Shown: positions 1 through 11,700 of the stretch, piece by piece
Numbering within the stretch: position 1 is the first letter of the stretch
Layout: every line of letters starts with the position of its first letter
Assembly: GCA_023853785.1 (NCBI GenBank)
Contig: JAJIRX010000221.1
Span: 62,001-126,000, forward strand
DNA from: Psilocybe azurescens
Taxonomy: Eukaryota; Basidiomycota; Agaricomycetes; Agaricales; Agrocybaceae
Reading direction: 5' to 3'
DNA: 64,000 nucleotides
Program-made: the position numbers and the translations under genes
Notes under the pieces: model-generated
What the model was told of the DNA's origin: nothing
The model's database searches: none
The model's input: only the letters and a program-made list of their open reading frames with translations

Positions 1-534
1 TGTAACCAAGGATTGCCTGGAGTACTTGAATAAGAATATAAAAGTGTCCTTGCTGATGTTTTTGAAGTTTGGGGGCAGGGGAGGTGGAGGTGGAGGTGGA
101 TGTTGAGGTGGACTCTTGTCCATTCCTAAGTCAGACATGATAGAAGGTTTGTGGTGATGGGCTGTTGGTATTGGTTGGTAGTAGAGAGAATAGGTTTGTG
201 AATAAGATGAAGTAGCCAAGAGTGCAAACACGGTGTTAGACTGTTAGCAGTCAAGAGTAAACTGTGGTTTTGGAGGGGGAAGCTTCAACTTATGTATGTC
301 AGGACTCAAACTAAACCAAGTCGAAGCTACGACATATGAGCAGTATTTATAGTATGTAGAGGTGTTCATGAGGCTATTTGACGAATAGAGCATGTGTGAC
401 TACGGATTGGGGCATAAGGAAGAAATGAGGAAAACATATGTAAACGGCATGTATGATTGGAATATGAAACATGTATATGACGGAAATTAAATACTCATGA
501 CAGTCCCAGCATCAAATCTGTGTACTTATCCTAC
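1..534. other. No gene seen; purine-rich triplet repeat near the left edge
   Basis: No frame in this stretch shows convincing coding sequence. A short GGTGGA-type repeat lies at about 80-112, and an A/T-rich TATA-like stretch at about 36-43. The area is downstream of the MYND exon relic at 535-618, where an exon 2 would be expected on the minus strand, but I see no recognisable remnant of it. Confidence 0.4.
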
Positions 535-618
535 CTTTTGATGCTCTTCGTTACAGTAGGATGCGCTTTTGCAGCTCGATCACTGCTTTGTGCAAGGAGT
601 GCCACACACAAGGCAGTT
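535..618 (-). pseudogene. Relic of MYND zinc-finger exon 1 (third copy)
   Basis: Read on the minus strand, this segment closely matches the first exon of the two MYND genes at 1.2-1.9 kb and 2.6-3.3 kb. It keeps CLVCGTP, then SCK, then an SYC...EEHQK segment, followed by a GT at the same donor position. It lacks the start codon, has a three-base deletion next to the third zinc-binding cysteine, and carries a TGA stop where the intact copies read arginine. No second exon follows downstream. I read it as the debris of a third tandem copy. The match is by eye to the two neighbouring copies. Confidence 0.7.
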
Positions 619-1206
619 TTGTGTAGTCCTGACTACTTATAGGTGTACAAGGTGGAAATAGTCGCCAACGATCAATCCATTATCGACTGGTTCCGATCTT
701 TGCCTGCACGAAAGTGAAAGTACGACTATTCACCTGCGAGTTCACCATCGAGGCTGCAAGCTCTTTTATTCGTCATGGTATAGTATCCGAATGCTATCCC
801 AACACAACCCAAGCAACCATACCCTTTTCTGATATCTAGAATGGAAATCATCTATTATACACTGGCCCTAGTTTTCAATATCCACCTGCACAAAACCGCC
901 TGGTCGTGGGTTTTTCATATCATTTTCACCATTATGAATGGGTTATATTTTCCCTTGATTGTCGACAAAATATCCATCAGTAATATTCATTTTACTATAG
1001 CTATGTGGGTGTACATTTTGGGATTCACTTTTAATCAAGTCTTGAGGATAAATTACTCCTCGGCTTCATACTAATGAGTGTATGGAAAACAGATTTTGAA
1101 GAGAAAACGTAGTCGTTTTCAAAATGGGTTTCGCATCTACTTTGCACAGCGACAATCTTCAATCTTCAAAGTAAAAACTCTACCTAAAGGGTCACTGGCT
1201 CGGCGT
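619..1206. other. Intergenic; A/T-rich, one open frame of doubtful meaning
   Basis: A plus-strand open frame at 841-1074 starts with ATG and encodes 77 hydrophobic residues with two membrane-like stretches. It sits in A/T-rich DNA, where hydrophobic open frames arise easily, and resembles nothing I recognise. I do not call it a gene. Confidence 0.3.
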
Positions 1207-1868
1207 TCATACAGGTTTTACTTTGGCATACTCGTCAAAATAGGTGATCAACGGCTTTAAGTCCTCTCCTATATCCCCACTCTCGTAGAAATCATACGAA
1301 AACGAGGGCAATGACCTGTCTAATCTCAAAGCCACGACATTCCCACACCACTTGTGCCCTGCCTGGCCCTTCGTAATGTTCACGATGCAGCGGTTCAAAG
1401 GTAATTTGTTCATCATAAAGTTGTCGTCGTACTTGAAACAGAGACGACGCCCAAGAACCGGCCCATTGATCCCCCACCGGTCGAAGTAAATGGATCTGAC
1501 ACATTTATCCGGGTGCTTGAACCACACGTCCATGTCGAGCATCTGCCAGTCGGCCTCATCCTCCTCTTGAACCAACTTCCAAGGGACCTTTACGAGACGA
1601 GGCTTGAGTTCGTCTACCGGGAAGAGGATAGCGTCAAACGTGTTTTCACCGGCCGCCTTGACCTTAAGGCAGTACTCTTTGTGTGCTCGCCAGTCCTGCA
1701 AACAATGAAGGGATAGCGACGTGGTTCAGTCAGCTAAATACAATTGGCACCAGGCGTAGTATTTAGCTCCCACATTCTTTGATGCTCTTTGCTACAGTAA
1801 CTCGCAGTTTTGCAGCTCGCACATCGTTGCGTGGCGGGTGTTCCACACACGAGGCAGTAGCTTTCCAT
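1207..1868 (-). CDS. MYND-type zinc finger protein, frame broken at the exon 1/2 junction
   Basis: Two exons: 1868-1774 and 1695-1207. Exon 1 encodes the start of a MYND finger (CLVCG, then CASCK, then YCSKEHQ). Exon 2 opens with DWRAHKEYC, which completes the finger, and continues into a roughly 150-residue domain with WGINGP, then GRRLCFKYDD, then NRCIVNITKGQ. MYND fingers bind proline-rich partner proteins. The intact paralogue at 2.6-3.3 kb has a 96-nt exon 1 that splices in phase 0. Here exon 1 is 95 nt because a T-run (1775-1780) is one base short, so the GT donor and AG acceptor no longer join in frame. Either this is a recent pseudogene or a base was lost in sequencing. The second half of the protein is well preserved, which favours the latter. 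Confidence 0.75.
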
Positions 1869-2648
1869 CGTTATCAGGAGGGATCAATGCGACGTTCAAA
1901 AGCGAAATGAAAAAGACGAGGATCTTGTAAACGACTACAACTTGTGATAGACTCCGGTATGTGTGGATGGCAGCTTGCGTATATGATGGTGGTGTGAGAG
2001 AGAGTGCGGCGGGGGATCGGCTGTATGGGCGTTTAAACTTTTAACAAATATTGAGGCCCAAGCTCAAGACCCACGCCTCTGATCGCCAGAAATAAGTCCA
2101 CGTGTGACTTGTACACATTCAATAGATGAGATAAAAATGACCGCTCTATATAGTTTACTGCCAACAAATTTTGTATCAAGTCTCTCCGAGTGTCCAACTA
2201 TTTTGACGCCCATGTAATTTTCGGAATAGCCACCACTGAAACTGTTACAATCTATCGTATTTGAAACGGCGAACATGCATTCATCAGGATAATTGACATA
2301 ATTAGACCTCCGAATCCACTGGTATACCTGAAGCTTCTCGGTCCTATACCGGCTATCCTCTAATTTCTAATTTCTTCAATGAAACAATATCACTATACTC
2401 AATGCACGACATCAACTTATTTTGTCATCATGATCTGTTACATACCTACCTTTCCATCTGTTTCTCTCTCTTCAACAACCACCTGGTGCTAAGTACACTG
2501 CCCGCCCAGTCGGTAAGGATACGTGGTCACTTCAATAAGTGTCTCATATTTATCATGTGCTGTGACAATGACGTGCAAACTTCAGAGTAAATACACTAAG
2601 TATGGATAGTAAAGTTACCTACTCCCTCACCAGAACCATTATAATGCA

Positions 2649-3310
2649 CTACTTTGGCATAACTTTGGCATACTCGTCAAAATAGGTCACCAACGGCCTC
2701 AAGTCCTCTTCCGCATCTATACTCTTGTAAAAATCATATTCCCTTGGGGACGAGCTCGCCATTCTCAATGCCAAAATATTTCCGCTCCACGGGTGCACTG
2801 CCTTACCCTTCGTAATGTTCACGATGCAGCGATTTAGAGGTGATTTGTTTATCAGAGCGTTGTCGTCGTAGTCGAAACAGAGACGACGCCCAAGTTTCGG
2901 CCCATTGATCCCCCACCGGTCGAAGTAAATAGATCTGACAAATTTATCCGGGCGGTTAAACCACACGCCTGTGTCGAGCTTCTGCCAGTCGACCTCATCC
3001 TCTTCTTGAACCAACTTCCAAGGGACCTTTACGAGACGAGGCTTGAGTTCATCCACCGGGAAGAGGATAGCGTCAAACGTGTTTTCACCGGCCGCCTTGA
3101 CCTTAAGGCAGTACTCTTTGTGTGCTCGCCAGTTCTACAAGGATTGCAATGTGGAGCAATGAGGGTCAGTCAGCTAAACACAACCAGCCAACACGCATGA
3201 TGCTTAGCTCCCACATTTTTCTGATGCTCTTTGCTACAGTAAGTCGCAGTTTTGCAGCTTGCACACCGTTGCGTGGCAGAGGTTCCACACACGAGGCAGC
3301 AGCTTTCCAT
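2649..3310 (-). CDS. MYND-type zinc finger protein, intact tandem copy
   Basis: Exon 1 (3310-3215, 96 nt) and exon 2 (3134-2649) join in phase 0 through an 80-nt intron with a GTGGGA donor, giving 193 residues. The N-terminal MYND finger has the ordered ligands CLVCG, CASCK, YCSKEHQ and, after the splice, NWRAHKEYC. The rest is a charged domain shared with the copy at 1.2-1.9 kb (for example WGINGP and the NRCIVNITKG stretch). I know the finger as a protein-protein interaction module; the C-terminal domain is common in mushroom MYND proteins, but I know of no assigned role. It ends in DEYAKVMPK. Similarity to the neighbouring copy extends into the upstream DNA, so the duplication took the promoter along. 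Confidence 0.85.
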
Positions 3311-3520
3311 GGTCATCAAGAGGAATCGATGTGATGTTCAAAGTCGAATGCAGAATGAGCGAGTCTGTTGTCGGCGGCTACAGATTTTGATTGACGCCGA
3401 TGAATGTAAACAATGATTTGTGTAGATGATGGTCTGCAAGGGAGAGTGGTTCGGTTTTGGGCGTTTAAATGCTCGCAACCCACGCCTCCGATCTCCAAAA
3501 ATAGGTGCGCATGTGCCAAT
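3311..3520 (-). repeat. Upstream region duplicated with the MYND gene
   Basis: This segment resembles 1869-2110. Shared landmarks include a GGGCGTTTAAA motif and a CCCACGCCTC stretch followed by AT-rich sequence, in the same order and spacing class. It is therefore the upstream part of the tandem duplication that produced the two MYND genes, and probably contains their promoter. Confidence 0.6.
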
Positions 3521-3713
3521 TATTTACTTTACATATATAAGAGGTGAAATAACGACCGTCGTACTCCGCTTTAGCAAGCTTTGCTTCGAATCTGAGCTCG
3601 ACTCTGCCATCCAAGCTCTATCTTTCAGCTTTGAGTATAATTCCCTCGGTTCCATATCGACCGGAAATTGTTATATTGAGTGACTCTTTTTCCACATTCT
3701 GATCTGGCAGTGA

Positions 3714-4196
3714 TCAAACATACATAATATTCTCAACCTCGCAGCGCCAGTCTTCGGGCCTCGAAATCTGCTCCGTCAATTTCTCTTTGATTTCCTTCGC
3801 CTTCGTCCATGCATCATGGCGGTACTCTCCGACAGGTCCTTCTCCTTGCTATTAGCACACCCTTTTCACTTAAATCAACCGCTGCATGCGGTCCGCTTCT
3901 AGCACAACATGGATATATCTAGCAGTAGTTCACTTACCCGAATCTGTTTGAGAACTTTCTTCAAATGTTCGTATGTTGTGGCGACGAAGCCCTATGATTA
4001 GGCGCACCTTGGCCAAGGCTTGGCACTCAGCAGTCAAGTCTGCCTTTCCCTCGGCGCTCACAGCCACAGTCTCTGTGATTCTGGAATACCTACGTGTCGC
4101 TATCCATGTGTGACGGGCAGGGTACATGGTAACGATGAACGAGGTCTTGCCAACTCGGAGAAACATTCTAACGATGGTAATCTTGATGTCAACCAT
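3714..4196 (-). CDS. Candidate small two-exon gene, unknown product
   Basis: Exon 1 (4196-3938) starts with ATG and ends in phase 1 at a consensus GTAAGT donor. Exon 2 (3838-3714) begins at an AG acceptor that restores the frame. The joined product has about 127 residues. Its N-terminus reads MVDIKITIV followed by RVGKTSF, which recalls the phosphate-binding loop of small GTPases, but the glycine that should open that loop is missing and later GTPase motifs are not seen. The C-terminal exon is lysine- and glutamate-rich and probably helical. The matching phases and strong donor are the main support. It could be a real lineage-specific gene, a decayed GTPase fragment or chance. Confidence 0.35.
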
Positions 4197-6050
4197 AATG
4201 ATTCAACCTCACCACGCAACTAGAGATCTGATAAACAATATCGCATCCCCTCAGGAGAATCTTAACGAAAATGAGAATTAATCGGCACTACAAGGTAGCT
4301 GTTGTTTCTGATGCCGCAGAGCTTGAAATAGTACTACCAGTGGTATGTAGAAAGTTATCCAAAATTTCAATCTCAATCAAGCTCCGGCCGTGCGGCAGCC
4401 CTTGTCTACAGTATGCAGGCATTGCGACCCGAGCTCCGCTTTCATACTATACTTCAGCCATTGCATATCAATTATCTCCCGATTAATTCTTCTAAATAAT
4501 AATTCAACCATCCAACGTAACCCCGGCCCTCAGATCACTCAGGCCTCGAGCCCGAGTTCATTCACGCTATCGCTTCTTCATCTCATCCAAGTCAATTCCA
4601 TCTCTCAAACAAGCAACACAACGTGCGGCATGCATTCATCAATACTTGCGTAGTCTAACAATGCACTCCGAGTCGCAGTTGATTACAATCCAATTCCAGC
4701 GTCGACATCGCAGCCCAGCCTGTCCGCTCGCGGCCCAAGCGCAACCAGTGCTATCCAGGACCCCGGGAGTTCTGTGGCATTTAGGCTTTCCTCCCCCTCA
4801 CCGCGCTTCGCCGTCGCCGTCACTTTTACCTTCGAGCACTTCGTTCATCTTGTCTATTTATACATATCTGATCGGGCTTGAAACCCAGCGGCGGTTACCC
4901 ATCACTTCACCGCCAACACGGCCATTGCTCAACTTCTTGGCCACTGAGTCTACTTACAACCGCTCGCAGGTCGATCGAGCGCTAAACGCTACATACAATA
5001 AGCAAGCGCTCCAGCAACTCCATCCGGCACTATATCCCCGTCGGAGCTTTAGCTGAGATTTATATAGACATGTGCAGTCGAACCTGCCATAACCCATACC
5101 CCCTCTGTGGATGGCCTGGGATATGGTTATGGGTTATGTTTGGTGTAAATTTTGGTTTGGTGATGGCTCACACCTATGGGTTATTAAGACCACTGCGACT
5201 CGGAGTTTCGCGATCCGACAGATGATCATCCTCAGGGTCATGATCACGATGTTGGCTACAAAGTACATAGCCCCGGCTCGTCTGAGGCCACTTGCTCGTA
5301 CAGCATACATGCGCATGGATAGAACAATACTTGTCATTTAATATTATATACCTCTATTGTGTACATATCGTAACATTGTACTATTACAACTCCACCCTGT
5401 CCTCCACTCCATGCGAGTCACCTCTTTCTCTCTCACACACACACTGTCCTCCCTCCCCTGTCCATCGACAACCCAGCTGGAACACAGATCAAGGCAGATG
5501 GATCAGAATCACACAACCATCTACATATCAACACCATCTTGCGCACAACAAACTGTCCAGCCCATCGACAATCGAAGAGAACACTGCACACAATACTGTC
5601 TCAGGCACGTAGTCCGGGAGGAAGGAACGAACAAAAGTCCTATGTACTATAAATAAACACACCCAAAAATATCTCCTCCACGAACCTCAATCCAAACCTG
5701 AATATGGGAGCAGAACACTCGATTCAAGCCAACACACGATGCACTGTGTGTGAGCAAAATAGACAGGAGTGCGAGGATACGTCCCAAGTGTACTGGTCTG
5801 CAGTCGCCTGACCGCTGCGCGTCCCGTTCCTCGTTCCGTTGCTCTCCCCCTCGCCCCCTCGCTCCGCTCGAGTCTAAAACGTCCAAAGTTTCACGCCAGG
5901 AGAGCGAACGCTCACTTCTCAGTACTTACTGGAGTCCGAATATCCTTCCTTTCAACCCTTGTTCAAGTTACATCACTTCATTTCCGTCTGATCAAAGTTC
6001 CTCACAGTCAAATCCCCAGCGCCAGCTAAAAAACTGTTTCATTTTTTATC
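4197..6050. other. Intergenic; nothing recognisable
   Basis: Several open frames occur on both strands but none has a conserved motif or a supported splice pattern. Composition changes here from A/T-rich on the left to C-rich toward the aldolase gene. The right-hand part (about 5.7-6.05 kb) is likely the promoter and leader of that gene. Confidence 0.4.
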
Positions 6051-7269
6051 ATGCGGCTTTTCCAGTCCAAATCAAAATTCAATTTATGGAGCGCGGTACC
6101 TACTGCGATGATGTGGGGGAGCTGGTGCCAGTGTGTGCTCTCCGCCAACGGACAATCGTCAGCTTCAGCTCCAGCACCTAGTGCATCCGCCAGCGCGAGC
6201 GCGAGCCCCGGCGTCACCTCTGCTGCGATCGACTTGTTGAACGCGAACCGTGCGTCCCTCTTCCTCCTCCTCGTTGTCTTGGTCGGGTTTTATTAACTAG
6301 TTGAATTTCGAACTGAATGAAATAAATAACAGACATCCTGCACTTCCTAGACGTCGTCGACGCGTTCGGCCACATCTCGGTGCGCAACCCAGATAATGCG
6401 AGCCAATTCATCATGTGCGTTCCATGCTTGCTTAGTTTCGTTTCGTATTGTTTCTATAGAGTCCTGACGGAGATTACTTAGGTCGTTTGCGATTGCACCT
6501 GCGCTGGCGACGTCGCAGAGTTTGGTAACGTGAGTCCCGTGTGTTGGAAAGTGATGTATTTAATGAGGAAACGGATGGGACAGGTACGACATCGACAACG
6601 CGACGGCGCTGCACCTCACGTTCAACAGCAGCGTCACGGGCTCGGCGATCCCGTCCTCCTTCCTAGAACGCTTCATCCACTCCCAGGTCAGTCCCATCAC
6701 CACCACCATACTAAACATCCGCGCACATCAGCTGAGCGGCGGCAGATATTTAAAGCGTTCCCAGACGTGACGAGCGTGGTGCATGCTCACACGAGCGAGG
6801 TTCTGCCGTTCGGCGCGGCAGGCGTCGGGCTGCGCGCGCAGATGGGCACCGCGGGGTCTGTCGGCGCCCTCTCCTCCGGAACACCCATATTCGACACCAA
6901 CACTTTACCTGCTAGCATCCTGCCGCCCAGTGCGCCGCACGACCTGCTGATCCGGGACACCGCGCTCGGGGACGCGCTCGCCCAGAAGTTCGTGAGCGCA
7001 AGTGCAATGGTGCTGATGAAGGGCCATGGGATGGCGGTAAAGGGCGCGGGGATAAGGGACGCGGTGTTCCGCGCATTTTATACGAAGCAGTCGGCGGTGG
7101 TGCAGCTGCAGGCGATGGCGCTGAGCGGGGGAAGATGACGGGGCTGGACGCACGCGAGGCAGCAGACGCAGCGACTACAAACGAGGGACAATCACTGCTG
7201 AACAGAGCGTGGGATCTGTGGGTGGCGCAGGTATCCGATAACCCGTTATATATAAATGACCTAATGTAG
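6051..7269 (+). CDS. Class II aldolase/adducin-like protein, with a one-base frame break near the end
   Basis: Exons 6051-6249, 6333-6414, 6482-6529, 6584-6686 and 6746-7269 join with consistent phases; the introns are 52-83 nt. Family features are GHISVRNP, then a short exon with APALATSQSLVT, then HSQ joined to IFKAFPDVTSVVHAHTSE. The HAH pair and a later KGHGMAVKG are the usual zinc-binding histidine region. Members include fuculose-phosphate aldolase and ribulose-phosphate epimerases, but most fungal members have no proven substrate. The N-terminus is Ser/Ala-rich and only weakly signal-like; the exact start is uncertain. The frame stops at 7138, while the natural C-terminus (KMTGLDAREAADA onward) lies one base out of frame and ends at 7269. 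The junction is a run of five G (7127-7131) where six would keep the frame. Confidence 0.8.
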
Positions 7270-7329
7270 GCAAATGGAGTGGCCGGGGTCGTTGTTTGTT
7301 TGTAGTGTGCTAGCTGGATTTGAATTGTA

Positions 7330-8702
7330 TTGAATCATTGGAATAGTTTTTGTTGGTTTGTGACTGCCATCCCTCCATGTCGTCGAGCTCATCGTCGTCC
7401 ACCCCCGCGCCCGCTCCCTCGAGGGCGGCGGCGCCAGACAATAACAGACCAGAGCCAGGTGGATAAGGCCCTGGAAAACTGCCAGATAAACTCGGGCAAC
7501 AACATCATCTCCTGCTTTCCAACCGCAGACACCGTCGTGCCCCAACACCAGTGGGCTTCTTTCGTCTGCAAGTCTTCCTTCCTTCTCTTGTTGTTATCTC
7601 TTTTCTGACTTGAGAGAACAGGGAATTCACGGAGACCAGAGCTCACACAGACCAACCTCGTCGACATCTTCCTCTTCCGCGCTGACTCCCAACAACAACT
7701 CTTACACTTTCCTCAACAGCCGAATCCCACAGACCGCGCGGGGCTGGTCCGCGCACAAGTCAACGACACCTGGTTTGGCACCGATGGGCTCAAATTTCAA
7801 GGCACCAACGTCTCCTTCCCCTACTTCTGGGTCATCATCCGCTCAGACGCCACCCTCGCCAACGGCAACTTTATTCCCCAGCCCATATTCACCGCAGTGC
7901 AGACCCAGGTCCTCGATTCAATCCCATCCCCCTCCACCGTCCCTAGCACAACCGTCTCGCCCTCTTCCCTCTCAACATCCCCCAACTCCTCACCCAGAAT
8001 CAGCTCACCCTCATCATCCTCATCACCCCCTCCTCCACCTCCAACGCGGGCAACGTGCAGCACGCCTCCTCCGCCTCCTCCTTCCCGCGCTGGGCCATCG
8101 CCGTCATCGTCGTGCTCGGCTTCTTCGCCATCGCCGCCACCTGCATCCTCGCCTTCGTCATCCTCCGCCGCATCCGGCGCCGCCAGCAGCGCTCCTCCTC
8201 CTCCTCCCGCAACTCCATGGGCTCCGCGTCCCCGATGATGCCGCGCGACCAGCAGCACCACCCCGAGATGATCCAGCGCTACGACTCCGCGGGCTCGCCC
8301 CTGCTCGCGCCCGTCGCCCTCGGCGCAGCGGCAGGCGCAGGCGCGGGGAGCTCCCACCAGCACACGGGCGGCCCAGGGAGCACGACGCACGACGGCGCCT
8401 CCGCGATCAGCGACACCGGCGGGCCCTTCAGCGGCGCCGACGCCGCCATCATGGCGGACGCCTTCCGCAAGATGCTGCGCAAGCCCGACTTTGCGGACCG
8501 CCCCGTCGAGGAGGGCGAGAGCCCCGAGCAGCCGGAGGGTGGGGGCGCGGCGGACGCTGCGGGTGCGCGCGGCTCGACGGACGCGGGGCACGAGGTGTTG
8601 AGGGGCCAGCTCGCAGAAGAAGGCCGCGATATCCGCAGTGTCAGCTCATCGCGGGGCGTCAAGGTCGAGTCGCAGGAGCTGGATCCTAGCGACACTCGAT
8701 GA
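7330..8702 (+). CDS. Single-pass membrane glycoprotein, Skg6/Mid2-like
   Basis: The extracellular part contains QSQVDKALENC, a cysteine-rich start (NCQINSGNNIISC), WASFVW, NLVDIFLFRADS, VNDTWFG and TNVSFPYFW, then a Ser/Thr/Pro-rich stalk, then one membrane span (WAIAVIVVLGFFAIAATCIL) followed by basic residues and a long low-complexity cytoplasmic tail ending in ESQELDPSDTR. Such proteins usually sit in the plasma membrane near the cell wall. The first supported exon ends at 7567 and continues at 7622; that join needs a GC-AG intron (donor GCAAGT), restoring FVWNS. A second intron lies somewhere in 7939-8003, its borders uncertain because the sequence is low in complexity. The true start and signal peptide are not resolved: the first 35 codons of the open frame do not look like a signal sequence, so an upstream exon is likely. 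Confidence 0.65.
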
Positions 8703-11700
8703 TGTGGGGTGCTTTTTTCTTTGCTGTTCTTGTTGTTTCTTTCGTCCATCCACACTCGTTCAAACCATACCATACCACACTCATCGCCTTTAGACGTCGC
8801 CGACAGTACTAGTGGGTCTCCTCTCCTCACCAAGCCCGCCATCACTGCTATCCCCCGCACCCATCCAGCCGCGCACAGGACACTTTTTGACCTTGATAAC
8901 CCACCTTGACTCTTATACCTTGTCCCTTATCCTCTTTTTTTTCGTTCTCCTTTTTTCTTTTTATCCCTCGATGTTGACACTTTCCTCTTTACTTTTTTTC
9001 TTCTTATTTCTTTTTGGGCACTACATAGTACATAAATACGTACATAGCATACATACATAGCATACTGCAAACCCGTACCCTAAACTTTCCAGCAAGCCTC
9101 CACCTACATCTATCCATCCTCCACCCTCACTCTTCCCCGCTCGCTTCGCAGGTCCATCGCCCGCCTCTGCACACTCCGCCTCGCTTTCCTCTCTGTCTTC
9201 GTCCCTCTTGCGCGTGCGAGCTTGTGTGGTCTCTCTTCTTCTCCTCTCTCCCCTCACCTGGCGTTGATTCCTCACTGGATGCTTTAGATCCCCTTTCCCT
9301 ATTTCCCTTTTACTTACCTACTTGGCGCCTGCCCATTCATCCGTCCATCCAGCCCACTCCACACCCAAGTCCCAAGTCCCAAGCCCAAATCAAGCCCAAA
9401 ACCAATCGCCAATCGCCAAATCCACCCGATATCAATCCACCCCTCGCGAGTCGCACGGCGTATTTTCCCCGCACCTACCCCCTGCCAACCCTGATCTGAG
9501 TGCTGGTGCTGTCACTGTCAACATAACTTTTTTCCCTCGTTCTTGTCCTCGATCCGGGCCGGGCCGGCGCGATAAACGGAGGGGGTTCAGAGGGTGGGTT
9601 GCAGATGGGGCTATGGGAGGGAAGGAGGTTTGGAAGCGGGATGAGGGCGGGCAGAGGCAGAGGAAGGAGGGAGGTACTGAAGACAGGGAGGAGGTTGGTT
9701 TCGGAGGAACGAAAATATGGATGTGGACATGAACATGGACGGAGGTTGAAGCAGGAGCAGGTGGGAAGGAAGGGCGGCAACGGCAGGAAGGGACAAGGAC
9801 AAGGACGAGGGAATGCGTCAGGATAGGGTATTCATTGGGTACAGACGGGACTGTGAAAGGAAATCCGGGGAGGACACAAGCGAGGTGGAACAGAGGCGCT
9901 GACAGGAAGGAAGACGAGGAAACTTAGAAACCAGGAAATCGCCTTAGTATTCGCTGTCGGACGACGGAGTGCGCTCCTGCTCGAGCTCAACGGTATTCTA
10001 CTACACCACATCGTTCGAGCCCCGGGGCATCCACTTGATCGCTCGCGTGCGCCATTCCCAGCCAATCCATCCCCCTTCCTTCGCGGAGTCATGCATCATC
10101 ATCTACCCAGCTCCTCCTACCCATCAAATCACCCTCACCCTCAGGCTCTTGAGCGGATATACATAGATTCTTCCTCGATTCCTTCTCGATTCGCAGACCG
10201 GGAGGACGTGGATCATCGGTTCTCAATTTCCAATCCTCGATTCTCGAACTTGACTCGACATGACATGACCCGCAGGAGCGGCGCGGATGCATCGAAATTC
10301 GACATCGACACATCGATGCGGCGTTCTGTGCCCGCGTTGTCGTTGGTTTTGGGATCGGATCGGATCGCGTCATCCCCTGCCCCCTCCCTCCATCTTTTTT
10401 CCTTTCCTTTCCTTTCCTTTCCTTACAGGTGTGCTGCTGCCAGACAAGAACAGAACAAAACGAAAGCAGAGAAAAAGAGATACTCCTCTACATACTCCGG
10501 TCCGTACCCCGTCTATACCATTTTTATAATTGACCCGTGTAACTTACTCTTATTACGTCTTTTTTTTTCTTACTTTCTTCCTCTTGTTTTCGATTTTCGA
10601 TTTCAACTTTTTTTGCTGCTGCCACTGCTGCTGTTGTTGTTAAATTCTCTTTACTATTTTATTTATAAAGGCGCTATAAACAAAACTCTTTTTTCAACTC
10701 GGTTTTTGATGTCCATCAAGCATCCTAGTAGTTTCTGCCTGTGACCTCCTCCGCTTCGCTCCCTCCATGCAGCAGCAGCAGCCTCGATCAACCATCAGGA
10801 ATCCCCCAGCCATCACAATACGCCACCCAGCCCGCATTTTTCTTCCTTTGTTTCCCTCATTCTCATCGTTTAGGTTTAGGTCCAGCCAGCCTGCAGCCTG
10901 CTGGCGTACCACACGGTAACACAGCACACAGCACGCGAAAGCGGAAATGAAGAGACAAAGGCAAGGTCAAAGACGAGGACAAAGAATGAATGAATGAAGA
11001 AATCTCATGCGGAAGCCTGGGGCGTGCCATTGTTCAAAAAACGTGTGGGCTTTCCCAGTGCCCAATGCCGTTGGCTAGCGGCTGTTAACGGGGGTGGGTG
11101 GGTGATCAAATGTACGGCATGGAGAGAGCCCAGAAGCCCTGCTTTTCGCATCGAAATCCCAATTGTATGAAATGTATGACACGATAGACTTCCCGGATTG
11201 CCTGATTTTGATTCTGGTTCATTCTGATCGCCTTTCCCCTTCTGTGTTTCCAAACTGCCTTCCCCCAATTTGCCTTCCCTCCCCCAACATTCCTCCCTGC
11301 AGTGTGCGAGCAAGCCGTCTTTCGAACCGAACAATCAGCCGTTCTGCCGTCTGCCATCCCTTCCCCACAAATCGCAAGTAAGTCAATTTCGGCTCCCTCC
11401 CCCCTGGCCCTGGTCTAATGCTAATGTCATCGTTTTGACTTATAGTCAGTGTCCAAACGTCAAACCAAAACGCTGATCCCGGGGACCCCGCTAGAACTCG
11501 TTTCTGGTTCTGGGTCGGCACTTGGTCTGATGTTTTGTGTTCATGTCCCTTCCTCTCCTTTTCATTTCTCCGCATTTCGTCACTGGCACTGTTTCGGGCT
11601 AACTCTGTCTGGGTTAGCGGTTAGCGTGGTCTGGAACTTGCACTGGACGGACGCTGTGCCTTGTTTTGTATGTTTAGATGCCCTTTGCCTTTTTTCTTTT

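Noticed and set aside
841..1074. 77-codon hydrophobic frame with ATG
   Set aside because: A/T-rich DNA gives such frames by chance; no motif, splice partner or family resemblance.
5070..5100. Possible tRNA B-box-like sequence (TCGAACCTGCC)
   Set aside because: No matching A box, T-stem or anticodon arm could be drawn around it.
7610..8860. Long overlapping frames on both strands (7610-8689 +, 7821-8591 -, 8279-8860 -)
   Set aside because: They are shadows of the GC-rich membrane-protein gene; their translations are Arg/Ala/Gly/Pro strings without motifs.
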